DNA of 64,000 nt from Brachionus manjavacas (taxonomy: Eukaryota > Rotifera > Eurotatoria > Ploima > Brachionidae). Below are positions 20,940 through 33,359 of the stretch, piece by piece (position 1 is the stretch's first letter; every line of letters starts with the position of its first letter). The notes below the pieces were generated by a model. That model was not told the DNA's origin. It was given only the letters and a program-made list of their open reading frames with translations, and did no database searches. A program made the position numbers and the translations under genes. The stretch is taken from the NCBI GenBank assembly GCA_019054805.1, contig JAHQIY010000003.1:1178001-1242000 (forward strand). The letters are read 5' to 3'.

Positions 20940-22225
20940 ATTTGATTGTTTAATATTGAAAAAACTGATAACCAAACTTAAATCATATGTAATCATTGGT
21001 CAATTGTTGAGGTGGCTTGATTCTTTCTTGATTGGAAGAGAACAAAGAGTTGTCTTAGGCGATGTTACTTCTGATTGGGAATCAGTAACCAGTGGAGTGC
21101 CACAAGGCTCTGTTCTTGGTCCAATTCTTTTTGTAATTTTCATCAACGATTTGTTGGGGAATTTTAGCAGCTTCTGTCTCGAGTATGCTGATGATCTAAA
21201 ATTAATGGGTCTTTCGGAAACGCCAAATGTTACATCATTAGAACTTCAAGCTGATCTAGACCTTCTAATGGAATGGACTGATATCTGGTCAACTGATTTA
21301 AACCTAAAAAAGTATAAAGATATGTATAGCGGGAAGAGGAAAGAGAAAGGGGATTATTCAATGTCAAATTAAAAATTTACTCACGTTTTAGAAGAGATTA
21401 CTGAGGAAAAGGACTTGGGGATGTTTGTAACAATTGATCTTAAGTGGAACAAGCAGTGTACAGTTACAGCTATGAAAGCGAATAGAACATTGGGTCAAAT
21501 AAAGAATTGTTTCAAGAGTCTTGGCCGAGAATCACTGAGACTCCTTTATACTTCACTTGTTAGACTACACTTAGAGTATGCAGTGAGTATGTGGCGCCCA
21601 TATTTAAAGGCAGATGTAAAGATCATAGAAAGAGTTCAAAGAAAAGCAACAAAGCTTGTAGATTCTACCAGAGTAAAACCGTATGAAGAGAGGTTGAAAG
21701 ACTTAAATCTCATGAGCCTTGAAAATCGTCGCCTGAGAGGTGATTTAATTCAAATGTATAAAAAAGTTAATGGTCTAGAAAAAGTATCTCTAATGAATGG
21801 TATCAACTACACTAAAAATAGCACAATAAACCTAAGGAGACCACATGACAAACGACTTGTCCGTGAAATAAATCGAAGAGGTTCATCAAGACATGATTTT
21901 TTAACAAACCGTTTGGCAAAGGATTGGAACAATTTGACAAAAAATGCGATTAATGCGAAAACAATCAACAGTTTCAAAGCAACTATTGACAAAGAAGTGT
22001 TTGGATTAGTGAGAAGCAAAGACTGCCAAAGCCTTACACTAGATAAGGCTAAACGCCTCAGTGCGTTGGTATAGATAGAAATATCTATACTGCAGTTTAA
22101 CTTCTACTACTATTGTTTTGTGTTTTTTTAAAAAAACACAAAATTTTTTTTTATTTTTTGTCTCTTCTTTATTTTTTTTTTTCTTCTCCTTAAAGGAGGT
22201 TAATTCAATTCAATAAATAAATAAG
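20940..22225 (+). mobile_element. LINE family B (CR1-like), 3' half
   Basis: Starts within the RT and keeps long open frames at 20956-21372 and 21415-22074. Motifs in order: WLDSFLIGREQRVVLG, TSGVPQGSVLGPILF, LEYADD (motif C), then after one break EKDLGMFVTIDLKWN, LYTSLVRLHLEYAVSMW, VQRKATKLV, NRRLRGDLIQMYK and the C-terminal HDFLTNRLAKDWNNL. The 3' UTR has aaaggaggttaattc and an aataaataaataa tail. 5' truncated; otherwise the least damaged family B copy here. Confidence 0.9.
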
Positions 22226-22229
22226 CACA

Positions 22230-23014
22230 GAGAAATTAAATTAATCAGCAATTTAAAATTGTTATGAGCAACAAAAATCTATTAATTAAGCAATTAACAA
22301 GCTTAAAAAATTACTACATACTTAAGACATGATTTTGTTTAATTTGGAACAACTTGAAGCGTTCGCATTCCACTGGTTTCGTCACAAGCAGACTTATTAC
22401 CTTGATAAACAAATAATGAAATATGGAGCGATATTTTGCACTAGATTTTAGTCAAAATCTTCTAATCAAACAAACAGCGACATTTCCAGGTGTTGGAAAT
22501 CGCGAGCGCCTGATTCGCAACCAGGTGCTCAAAAAAGTAGATCACCAGGTCCAAAAAAATCGACAGCATGCGCACCAAGTCTTTTCTAGAAGATGTGAAC
22601 TTTGAAAATAAAGTAAGTAATGCAAAATCTGTAAGCTTAGCAAAGAGGCTTGCTCAATTTTACACAGCAGAAAATTTCTAGACTAAGCTAAAGATTCAGT
22701 AGAAAAGTTGAGAAGCTTAACAACAATTAATTTCATTAGCAGGGGCTCGATCCAGCGCGACGACTTACGTACATTGTAGCTTAGTTCTAGAAAGTTAAGT
22801 AACCAACGAATAAACTCATGTTATTTATTTGTTTCCAGTTGGTACTGACTCAGACATTTTTTGTTATATAAAAAGCAAATTTTTTACAAAATAAAAATTA
22901 AATAAATTTCAAAAATTAGTAAACTTTTTTCAACTTGAACAAAGCCCTCTTTTTCTCTCCTAACCTTTGTCACTGTGTTCATTAATAGACTCTGAATACA
23001 TAGAAAATTACATA
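22230..23014. other. upstream region of the P450 gene
   Basis: About 780 bp. It includes a moderately GC-richer patch near 22360-22600 with an open frame (MERYFALDF..., 22423-22605) that I cannot identify, and inverted tracts around 22670-22790 (agcttagtctag / ctagaactaagct). A promoter must lie here, but no clear TATA box or initiator could be chosen. Confidence 0.4.
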
Positions 23015-24690
23015 ATGATCAAAAAAGTGTGCGAAACAGTGTTCAAAGTTAACAATTCAACTTTGAAATCGCTTAAAACTTACAAAGACATACCAGGACC
23101 GCGGTCGATGCCGCTTGTGGGCACCCTGTTCAGCCTGAAGGGCTTCGGAGGCGAGTACAACCTGCTCGAGTTCAGGGACTTTCAGGACATACTCCAGTCA
23201 CAGTATGGCAGCATTGTCAAATGGGAGCTGTTCAACCAAAAAAATGTCTACTTGTACGACCCGGAGCTGATCAGGCAAGCATTTAAAACAGATGGCAACA
23301 CGCCACACAGGTCACTGCTGTTTCCCATCCTTAAATTGCACAAAAAATTGGGCATCAAGTCCACCTTGTCTAATAGGTTACTATTCGATTTTTTTGTCTG
23401 ATTAAAAGACTAATTTTTTAACAGCCAAGGTGAACGGTGGAGAAAGCTGCGCTCGCTTAGCAACCCATGCATGGCCAGACCTCAGGCCATACTCTCTTAT
23501 TTGCCAAACCAGAACCAAGTGGCCAACGAACTCATCGATCTAATCGAGCAAAAATTTGACAACGGTGCAAGCATTTTTACCTATCACAAGTTTGATCAGA
23601 TCCTGAGGCTTCTAGCGTTAGAGTGTAAGCTTTTGAGTACATATAACATTGATTTCTAAATAAAACCTTTTTTTAAAGACGTAAGCGAGATAGCTTTTGA
23701 TAAACGCTTGTATTGTGTGGATGAACAGAAGCGCCTGGCCGATGTTGACAAACTAGTCACATGCATAAACACATTTTTCATCCAGGCAGGCCGTCTTCTC
23801 TTTTCTCCACCAGTTTGGAAATACTATCCGACCAAAGACTGGGTAGAATTCGAACAAGCATCAAGATACATTTACAAGTAAATTGAAAAAAAATTCTTTA
23901 TAAATTTTATTCAAATTTTAAAATAGAAAAACTGGCGAATATATTGACAATGCTTATGAAGATCTCAAAAATAACAATAGCAAGCAGACTATTTTGAAAG
24001 AGTTTTTAGTGCGAAAAGATAAATACGGCATGAGCACAAGCGATATTGTGGGCCTAATGACAGATTTCTTAATGGCCGGAGTTGACACTGTAATTTGAAC
24101 GATTTAAAATTTATTTTTTTGCTCAACTTTTGCTAATCTAGACTGCCACAGCTATTCACTACTTGTTGTATGACCTGGGCACTAATGCAGCCATTCAAGA
24201 AAAATTGTACAAAGAAATAAATGAAGTTGTGGGAAATAGTGAAGAGATAACAGCGGAACATTTGAACAAGCTGCGATATCTGAAGTGTGTTGTGAAAGAA
24301 TCGCTGCGTTTGCATAGCTCGGTGCCGGCCAACAGCCGCATCCTCACCGAAGACACAGTCATCGGAGATTACTTGATACCTAAAGGAGTTGTGCTGGTTT
24401 TTTGCAATTCATTCATCTCCAAAAGTGAGAAGTACTTTAAAAATGCATTGAGTTTTGACCCGGACCGGTGGTTACATGAAAAAGAGATCAACCCGTATGC
24501 TATTCTGTCTTTCGGCTTTGGTGCCCGAATGTGCATTGGCAGACGAATTGCCGAGCAAGAGATCTACCTGACCATGATTAAGCTCATTCAAAAATACCGG
24601 GTGGAGTATGTGGGTGAAAAGCCGGGTCTCAAGATTGGACTAGTTGCCGCTCCGGACCGGCCTTTAGATCTCAGCCTTTATAGGCGATAA
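23015..24690 (+). CDS. mitochondrial-clan cytochrome P450
   Basis: Heme-thiolate monooxygenase of about 490 residues, normal for the family. Five exons: 23015-23376, 23425-23624, 23679-23877, 23927-24089 and 24142-24690, with introns of about 50 bp and matching phases. The ATG at 23015 gives MIKKVCETVFKVNN..., basic and Ser/Thr-containing as expected of a mitochondrial presequence. The Pro-rich hinge is PGPRSMPLVG, helix C is WRKLRS, the I-helix AGVDTT spans the exon 4/5 junction, the ExxR is ESLR, and the PERF-like motif is DPDRW. The heme loop FGFGARMCIGRRIAEQE has the Cys ligand. GRRxAExE and the presequence favour the mitochondrial clan, whose members often act on steroids, though the substrate is unknown. 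GC content is much higher than the flanks. All key residues are intact. AATAAA is at 24846. Confidence 0.93.
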
Positions 24691-25151
24691 AAATTAGACA
24701 ATGTACATTTATTAGCTTTAATTTGTAAATTACAGAATGATTCTCATTTTTTAATGATTTTTTTCTCTAAATTTTATTCTTATTTAGCTTGTTTTTAAAC
24801 TTTTGTAAACCAATTTATCTGATTTATTTATGTTATTATTTTGAAAATAAAACTCTTCCAAAAAAAGTTAATTTTATAATGTAGGAAGCTTTATGGCAAA
24901 AGACACTTTGAAATTTTGAAATTTTTTTTTAATTATTTCATCATCAATCAAAATAAAATTGAGACGTGAAATTATTACCTTGAAATTTTTGATAAACTTT
25001 AATTCTTTGTGAATTTTTAACAAGAGTAAATATTTGTTTTTAAATAGCAGTGCTAAAAGCTAGAAATTCAGCTTTTTATTTTATTTAATTTGTCTGCTGC
25101 ATTGAATATACAAAAAATTTAAATTTAAAATAGGCAATAAATTTTATACAA

Positions 25152-26255
25152 GGTCCTACTAAAACACTGACCCCCATTTTTTTTTCAAAGCAAAAATATT
25201 TTCAAAAGTTTTAATATATCATTTAGTTTGAATATTTCTCTATTTTTTGAAAATTAAATTATTTTTTCTCCAAAATTATTATTTTTTGTGAAAATTGAAT
25301 ATTTTTATATTTTTAAAAACCTGGGGGTTGTGAAGTTCATTTCAATTCGATCGTATCAATTCAGAAAAACTTGAATAACTTTTTTACTAAAAGAGATAAT
25401 TCAGTTCTGTAAAATGCTTAATGGTTAAGCAACTTTGCTTAATCCAAAAATATTTGCTGCAAAAACTCTGCAATGTAATTGCACACTTGATTGGAATACT
25501 TTTTAATGGGCTGCAAAATGCAGAAAATTGCAGAGTATTTTGCAGACTTATTTTACTGCATTAAGCAAATTTGCTTATAATTAAGCATTTTACAGAACTG
25601 AATTATCTCTTTTAGTAAAAAAGTTATTCAAGTTTTTCTGAATTGAAATGATCGAATTGAAACGAACTTCACAACCCCAAAAACCTGACCCCTACTGACT
25701 CCCATTTTTCTTGAAGAAAATTTGACGAGCTTTCTAAAAATGTGCCTAGTTTTTTCTCCAGGAAGTATTGTTTTCGAGAATATCAAATGATTTTATAATA
25801 ATTGAGAAAAATTCAATTTATATTTGTAATATTTGATATTTTTTGTTTTATTAATTAATTTTTTTAATTTTTTAACAAAAATTACTATTGATTTATAACA
25901 ATTAATTTAATAAAAAAATAAATTCTTTGTCTTAAATTTTTAATTACGTAAAAATTATGATTAACTTAAATGAGGCGAAGTTTTTTATTTTTACTAATAA
26001 TTTATTAACTATGCTTCCTGGAGAAAAACTAGGCACATTTTTAGAAAGCTCGTTAAAAAATAGGGGCCAGTTGGGGGTCAGGAGGTGGTTCAGTTTTTAA
26101 AAATATAAAAATATTCAATTTTCACAAAAAATAAAAATATTTTTTAAAAAACTATATTAAAAAAATTTGAATTTTTACAACTTTTGTGATATATTAAAAC
26201 TTTTGAAAATATTTTTGCTTTGCAAAAAAATGGGGGTCAGTGTTTTAGTAGGACC
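25152..26255. mobile_element. 1.1-kb foldback element
   Basis: Ends ggtcctactaaaacactgac (25152) and its reverse complement at 26236-26255. The arms stay complementary through aaagcaaaaatattttcaaa, gaaaattgaatatttttata and gagctttctaaaaatgtgcc / ctaggcacatttttagaaag. The left arm is interrupted by the 355-bp palindromic MITE. No protein frame is present, so it is a non-autonomous foldback. Confidence 0.9.
25324..25678. mobile_element. palindromic MITE, complete copy, 9-bp target duplication
   Basis: 355 bp, almost wholly self-complementary, tips ggggttgtgaagttc and gaacttcacaacccc. Flanked by aaaaacctg at 25315-25323 and 25679-25687, a perfect 9-bp duplication; the other arm of the host foldback shows the site without the insert. 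The 9-bp length fits Mutator-like transposition (inference). It is the reference copy for relics at 3031, 35861 and 52448. Confidence 0.93.
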
Positions 26256-29200
26256 CAAAATACTGAAGTCGTTCATAATTGATATTAAAAAAAAAACATA
26301 ATTGTGTTTCACCAATCATGCAAAAATAAAATAAAATAAAATATATTACTATTTTTCTTAGATTATTAAATTAATGGTTATTTTTATTTGCTTTTTAATG
26401 TCTTCCGCGATTTTTCCTTTTTTCTTTGCAAAATAGATTTTTCCTTTTATTCCTGCTCTCTTGATTGTAATTCAAAATTTATTTTTATTTTTTATGCTTC
26501 TTTCAATTAAATTTGAAAATAACCCTTAATTCAGTTTTTTTGTTTTTCAACTATTAATTTTAATAAATTCAATATTTCACAAGAGATTAAGAATTTCTTT
26601 ATTAAGAAAAATTAAAAATTTCGAAATATTTCAGAAATTGCAATTTTTTAATTAAAAAAAGAACATTTAATTCAAACTTTTAAGAAAAGAGATTGTAAAT
26701 ATTTTAAATAATATACCTTTTTTTAAAGAATATAAAATTGAATTAACAGTAGAAGTTACCTAATAAGTTATTTAGACTATACTCACTATTAAAAGTCAAA
26801 TATGAAAAAACCCTAATAATTTTTTTTAATTTTTTCCCTTTTTTTAATTTATAAAAAAGTAAAATAAATTTTTTAAAAGTTTATTTTGTACCAAGTAAGC
26901 TATTTTTTCTCAAATATACCTTGGTTACACTTTAAGATGAAAAATATATTTGAGTGTTTTTTTAGTATATAATAAAAAAAATTAAGCCAGCTTTAGACCT
27001 TATAATAAAATTACATTTCTTTTCTAAGTAAATTTTTAACATTAAAGAAAAACAAATTAGAAATGGTCAAAATAGTTCGATATGAAATAATCCTGTTAAG
27101 GCTTGCTTGTTTAATTTGAATTTTTATTCTGGAAAAAAAAGCAGGAAATCGTTCTAAGGCCATAATTGAGAAAAATATTAAAATTGAAAATGAATAATTT
27201 TCAGAATAGCCTTAGATCAAAAAAATTATTTTAAAAAGTATTTTACGATTTTTTTTTCTTTGAGTCATTTCTATGCGTTCCCTCCTGATAATTAACTACT
27301 TTATTGACAATTTTTTAAAAAATATTCGATCATTATTTTTACGTAAAATTAGATCACAAACATAACAGTAATTAAAATATTATATTTTTTAAAGATATTT
27401 TAAAAATCAAATAAAATATTTTTTATACTTCTTAAATTAACCTTGAAAAAAGAGAAAGTGCCAAAACTTCGGTCAAATTTTGCCGCTTTTTAGTTTTGAG
27501 TGTAAATCGCATTAATAATCGAGAAAATTAATTGAAAAAGGAATGAATGAATGGTCATCATACTCGAATACTTTAATAAAGTGTAAATTAAATGTAACAT
27601 TTAATTACATATTGCTATAAATAATTTAAGAAGTAAAATATTTTATTTGATTTTTTTTAAAAGATATTAAAAGTTATATTTTCACCAGAGAAAATTAAAA
27701 AAAAAGATTGTAAGTTTTTCTAAATCTAAATCTTAAACTCTCAACCAAAGTCCCATGTTCGGAGCTTGCTTTTGAAAAAAATTGACTTTTATCTCCCAAA
27801 ATTTGCACTTAGTTGTTTAAAAAAATTAAAACTTAAAATAAACTGTTCACCTTGTGAAAATATAATTTAATTTAATAGTTAGATTTCTTTTAATGAAATT
27901 TTGATTTTCCGATTTAATGATTAATTTAAGAAAAGAAGACTTAAAATTTTTAATCCTAAACGATCCTTTGGTGAGTCCAATTCACAATTTATGGAAAATT
28001 AATTGAGAATAAAATCATGAAATAATTAATCACAAAATAAACAAAAAATCAAGAATTCGAAAAAGGTGAAATATTTAAATAATGATTTGGATGTTATAGA
28101 AAAAAGCAATCAAATTTAAAAAAAATATTTTTCCAAAAGTAATTAGGGAATTATTTAAAATATATATTTTAAATGTTGAAAAGTATTTTTTTTAATTTAA
28201 AAAAAAATATCCGAATTTAATTAAAATTTTATTTAAAAATATTTAATAATAATAATAATAAAACTAACTGATCTTTCCTAATTTAATTGCAATTTTAAAT
28301 TTCTAATGTGCTTAACACAGACAAAATTTTTTCTATTTTAGATAAACAAGTCTGGCTGGTTTTGTAAATTTAGCTCTTGGACAAAATTCACTTTTATGCT
28401 TTGAGCCAGAATTCAAAAAAAATCTTAAAAATATTTTAAAACAAATGCTCTCGGATAATTATTGGCGATGATTCGACGCTAAAAATAATTTAATTTAATT
28501 CAATTCAAAAAAGTGAAAGTCTTTTAATGAGAAAAATTAAGTTTTATTTTTAGTGCCTGGAATTAGACTTTGGAATTTCATCAAAAGTAGCAAATTTCAA
28601 ATTTTTAAACAAAAATATAAATTGAAAAATAAATTTGAAAATTGTTAAAATTTTAGGAGATTATTAAACGAAAATTTAAGTTAAAGATTTTTTTTACATT
28701 AAGTTCATTGCCTTAATTTAGTTTTGATAATTTCCAAAAAATAAAAAATTTTGCTTTAAAAAAAAAAAATACTAGGAATAAAATAGTTTAAATTTTAAGT
28801 AATCATGATTTACAAAAAATAACAAAAAAAGGTGCCTCATGAAATAAACATTTTTTTAATTAAAATACAATTCAAATTCAACTTTATTTAATTTTTCAAA
28901 GAATAATAAACATTAAAGTATTTTACATCAAGGGTTTTTGGCAAAATATATAGTCATAATTGTCTACTAAAATAATACCAGGTTTTCTATTTGAGCATAC
29001 TTAATTTTTGAATATTTGAATATGTACTTCTAGAAGGTTTTAGATTTGTGTTTGCTTTTCTTATTTAAAAAAATAATTAAAATTTTTAAACAAACTTTAT
29101 TTACTGAATCCAAAAAATCTTAAATTTTTAAAGTATAATTGAAATCTAAATCTTTAATATTAAAAACTGGTCTCAGATCACCGAAATGTAAATTTAGACC

Positions 29201-30125
29201 TAAGCATCATTTTGTTGATTTTTTCATCAAGTGGTAGTACAACAATAAACTATTATATATCAAATTGTAGCTTAAGCCTTAAGCTTTTAAATGATATACT
29301 TTGTATAGCAGCTCCATATTAAAATCGTTGAAATATTTATTAAAGAAAAGGATCATACCTTTTCTTTAATGTGAAAAAACTTAAAAAATACTTAAAATCA
29401 AACTTAAATATCAACTAGCGACTTATTTAATAGCTAATTCTTTATAAAATATCCGTGCAAAATCTAAGGTCAATAATCTAATTCTGATCTTAAGTTATTT
29501 GAAAAAACCGAAAAATTTACACTTTTTTCATAAAAGCTTAAAATTTTGTTGCTTTTTCGTCATAACTCCTGCAAAAATTATCTGATCAAAACAAATAATG
29601 GTTCATTTTAATCAGGATTAAATTATCTACAAATTGTTATACTGCTTTTCGAATTTTCTTAAACACCGAGGACAATTTTGGGTCAGAGTATGTGTCACAC
29701 CTGAGCCTAGAGCATGCGAAAAAGTAAAAAATTTTTATTTTCGAAAAAAAGACGAAATTGTGTTTTAAACTGATATTATCATAATTTTTTTCTAACTGAA
29801 GTTTCAGACAAGCATTATTGGACAACTATTAATCTTAGAGTATTTTGATGTACCACGTTACGTGAACAACATTACTTTGCCCAGTTGATGAGCAGAACTG
29901 GTCATTCAAATGTACAACTAGTTAAAATTAGAGGTCAAATTTGATTTAAAAATACAAAAACGAATGGATAAAATTAAGATTAAGATTACTTAATTACTTT
30001 TATGAATTTTTAAGCAATTAAACTTTCATGTATTTGCCGGAAAGATCACATAAATAGAATCCTTTTTGCCACCTAAACTTTTCTTATTCAAATCTCTGGT
30101 ATCTTCAATTTAAATTTAAATTTTC
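26256..30125. other. gene-free AT-rich stretch
   Basis: About 3.9 kb dominated by A/T runs, with no coding frame that looks real on either strand. One inverted repeat is recognisable at 27371-27682 and a short taa microsatellite near 28243. Probably decayed intergenic DNA. Confidence 0.6.
27371..27682. repeat. inverted repeat, arms of about 60-70 bp
   Basis: Left arm 27371-27439 and right arm 27622-27682 are imperfect reverse complements (common core taatttaagaagta...aaatattttatttgattttt). The 180-bp loop has the locally unusual gccaaaacttcggtcaaatt. Likely a small foldback/MITE relic. Confidence 0.6.
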
Positions 30126-30129
30126 ACTA

Positions 30130-30449
30130 GTAGTAGTAGTAGTATAAACTGCAGCTTTGAGGTTATCTAGGCATAGCTCTAAAAAGCTGAAGCAGTCGCT
30201 TCTTTCTGTTTCCGCATCCAACTATCATTTTATTTGCTTTAGCTGTAGCATTTTTGACTTGAGTAGCTCATTTTAAATCACTTTGTATGTAAATACCCAA
30301 ATGCCTCTCTACGTTTGACTTACTCAAGGTTTTTGAACCAATTTTATAATCAAACTCTGGATTTTTGTTGCCAATATTAACAAATTTGCATTTTTCTTTA
30401 CTTATTTGATTCGACCATTCTTTTGACCATTTACACACTTAAGTGGTCA
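30130..30449 (-). mobile_element. LINE family B relic
   Basis: Minus-strand coding traces of the segment after the RT core: CKWSKEWSN, KEKCKFVNIGNKNPEFDYKI, HLGIYIQSDLKWATQ, ATAKANK. These match KCKVVHFGRNNSKHDYTM and EKDLGIFIKNDLKWDTQ in the copy at 15782-16856. It ends exactly at a perfect palindrome. Confidence 0.75.
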
Positions 30450-30505
30450 ATATAACTTTCAATCGGATATCGATTTATAAATCGATATCCGATTGAAAGT
30501 TATAT
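30450..30505. repeat. perfect 56-bp palindrome
   Basis: Two 28-bp arms with no spacer: atataactttcaatcggata... meets its exact reverse complement at 30477/30478 (centre ttta|taaa). It could extrude as a cruciform. It lies at the junction between a LINE B relic and A-rich sequence before the Penelope-like element. Confidence 0.97.
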
Positions 30506-30570
30506 ATCGAGTTCAAATAATTTTATAAAATAATTATTACAAAAAAAAAATAAAAATATATAATTGATTT

Positions 30571-33348
30571 AAAATAAAGATAAAAATTGTCTAATAAAGC
30601 AGAACATTGAAATATATAAATTAATTTTTTTAAAAGATTCTTTTAAAAATCAAATTGATATTAAAATTTAAAGAAAGCTTGAATTTTGCAAAATTTCAAC
30701 ATTGATCTGTTGATTACAAAGCTATTCATCAATCTTGTTAAAAATATCCATAGTTTTTTTCACCATTAGCCATTTTTGACATCGGTTCAATCAGTTTGTC
30801 TCTATTGCTTCAATTTTTTTTTCTTATTTTCCTTAAAGTCTGATCAATTAAAAGAAATTGTTACAAAAATTGGAATTTAAAATCACTGTTTGAAATCAAT
30901 TGACCTTGAATTATATATAATCCCCCGATAAAATCTAATTTTTCTGAAATAAGAAATAGAATCGGAATAATTTATTTGAAATAAAAACTAAAACAAGTTA
31001 ATTTATAATGTTTTTATTTAAATTTGCGATAGCTATTTCGACTTTTAGTCTTCCTCAGGCAATGGAGAAAAAAATATTAAATTTTTGATGCTTTAATAGT
31101 AAAAAAAAAAAAAAAAAAACACGTTTTAAAATTTCGAAATAAAAGGAAAAAAATGAAAAAAAAAAAAAAATTTTTATGATGAAATTTCAATTACTATATG
31201 TAATTTAAAAATGTTAACGTGCTAATTGAGGGAATGACTTCATTAAGAAGCTCAATCCCTAATTTAATGAACATGTGTATTAAAAACGTTTCATTTTTTA
31301 GTCTTTCTTCCAAATCCACATTGACTTTGTAAATAAAAAAACGTAAATCTACTGTAAAATCGTGTTCATTCAAGTTAAAATGAATTGAAACATTTGATTT
31401 GTGATTTACATATGGAGTATATTTTTGTATACCGTTTAAATGTTCATTAAATCTTCTTTTAAAACAATTTGTTTGTCCAATATAGTAGACTTTGCATTTA
31501 ATACATAAAATAATGTAGACACAATCAGTTGAGTTACAACTAGACTTAGACTCAATCGGTAGAAAAAATTGTTCTTTTAGATAAATTTTAAAATCTTCAT
31601 TAGAAAATCTACAGACTAAGCAGTTCAGGTCTTGACATTTCTTGAATGAAAAATGTTCCACTTTAGGAAAAGGAAAATTATGGATTAAAATTGATCCTAA
31701 ATTTAATTGCATCTTATTAAGAACTAATAATTGAGCATTTTTCAATACAGGATGATCTTTAAAAGAGTGATTCCAAACATTTTTAATTTAGCTTTTTAAA
31801 TTTATTATATTCCTATCATATTCAATGCAAAGATAAATATTGTTTTGATTTACAAATTTTTTCTTTTTCTTATATGGAATTAAGTCTTTCCTAGGGATAT
31901 TACTAACCATTCGTGATTGAGAACAAACAATTTTAAAGGAATATCCTCTTTTAACTAACTCAAATGTATAGAGTCTAGCAAATGATAAATAATCTATTAA
32001 AGATGAACAAATTCTTCTTACTCTTATAAAAATAGATTTTGGAATATTATCAAATATAAATTCAGGATGATTTGATGAAAAGAGTAAAAAGCAAAAAGTA
32101 TTTGTTGGTTTTATATATAAACTAAAATTAAGTTTACAAGTGATCATATCAAAATATATATTTAAATCTAGAAAAATCACTGGATTACTTTTAATAATTT
32201 TAAGTTTCAAATTACCAAAAGCTGATTCTAGGTTAGAAATTCCATTTACTGATATTATAAAAATATCATCTATGAATCTTGAATAATGAAGTGGTAAATT
32301 TATTGCTAACCATTTTGTTTCATAAATAGAAAGAAATAAATTTGCAATTGAAGGGCCACATTTTGAACCCATAGCTATTCCAACAACTTGTTTATAAAAA
32401 TTGTCCGAACTTTTAAATACGTTGTTATTTAGAACTAAGTTAAGAATTGTAGCAAAAGCTTGAATATTTAAGTGTTTAGATTTTATTTTATCTTTCATAA
32501 AATCATATATGATAAATTGTGCATCTCTATGATCAATATTTGTATAAAGAGACTCAAAATCGCATGAATATAACTCACTATTTTCTGGAAATTTAATTGA
32601 GTCAAGTTTTTGAATTAAGTTTTGAGAATCTTGGATAAACGAACTATTTTTTTTAACAAAAGGTTGAATAATCATATCTAACAAAAATGCTAATTTTGAA
32701 GTAGGATGGTTTTTACAATTAATTATAGGTCTAATATTAAATTTATATTATGAAGTTTTGGTAGAATTCTAAAGGAGCCAAATTTTGAATCTTTTTCAAT
32801 TTCTAATAGATCAAAAAGTTTTTTAGAAATAAGTTCCTCTTTAAACAATTTTTCGATTTTTAAATTTATTTCTAAAATTGTAGAATTTAAAGGATCAAAG
32901 TTTAATTTTATGTATGAAACATTATTATTTAAATGTTCATTTAATATAATTACATTAAAATAAAGATAAAAATTGTCTAATAAAGCAGAACATTGAAATA
33001 TATAAATTAATTTTTTTAAAAGATTCTTTTAAAAATCAAATTGATATTAAAATTTAAAGAAAGCTTGAATTTTGCAAAATTTCAACATTGATCTCTTGAT
33101 TACAAAGCTATTCATCAATCTTGTTAAAAATATCCATAGTTTTTTTCACCATTAGCCATTTTTGACATCGGTTCAATCAGTTTGTCTCTATTGCTTCAAT
33201 TTTTTTTCCTCATTTTCCTTAAAGACTGATCAATTAAAAGAAATTGTTACAAAAATTGGAATTTAAAATCACTGTTTGAAATCAATTGACCTTGAATTAT
33301 ATATAATCCCCCGATAAAATCTAATTTTTCTGAAATAAGAAATAGAAT
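30571..33348 (-). mobile_element. Penelope-like element with flanking direct repeats (pLTRs)
   Basis: Direct repeats of 392 bp at 30571-30962 and 32957-33348, differing at only a handful of bases, enclose a minus-strand coding body. The body encodes reverse transcriptase (32684-31788) and a GIY-YIG nuclease (31745-31194), in that order, as in endonuclease-bearing Penelope-like elements. Poly-A runs near 31100-31170 lie 3' of the coding region. A one-base frameshift near 32740 and one in-frame TAA at 31788 break the frame, and the N-terminal region usual before the RT is missing. The element is 5' truncated and dead, but repeat similarity suggests fairly recent insertion. Confidence 0.92.
31194..32684 (-). 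pseudogene. Penelope-like reverse transcriptase plus GIY-YIG endonuclease
   Basis: Synthesises cDNA at a nicked target, the nick being made by its own nuclease domain. RT signs: CDFESLYTNIDH (motif A-like), GIAMGSKCGPSIANLFLS (motif B region) and YSRFIDDIFII with the DD pair (motif C). Nuclease signs near the C-terminus: a Cys-rich stretch (CQDLNCLVC), then VYIILCIKCKVYYIGQTN (GIY-YIG), followed by KRRFNEHL with the conserved Arg. The two open stretches are in the same frame, separated by one TAA and about 14 further sense codons. Further RT sequence continues 5' in another frame to about 32955 (SFRILPKL). Confidence 0.9.
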
Positions 33349-33359
33349 ACCATTCAGAA

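Noticed and set aside
22423-22605. 60-codon frame upstream of the P450 gene
   Set aside because: No motif or family resemblance; too short and too near the promoter to call a gene.
22735-22800. Possible tRNA on the minus strand (ggatcgagcccctgc resembles a B box)
   Set aside because: No acceptor pairing or anticodon arm could be drawn.
22967-23014. Extension of the P450 N-terminus upstream of the ATG at 23015
   Set aside because: The extension has no ATG, and the Met at 23015 gives a plausible mitochondrial presequence.
29637-29825. 62-codon minus-strand frame in the gene-free region
   Set aside because: Lys/Phe/Asn-rich composition typical of chance frames in AT-rich DNA; no motif.
30571-30962. 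Hammerhead ribozyme in the Penelope repeats
   Set aside because: The only candidate core reads ctgatca rather than ctgangA, and no matching stems were found.
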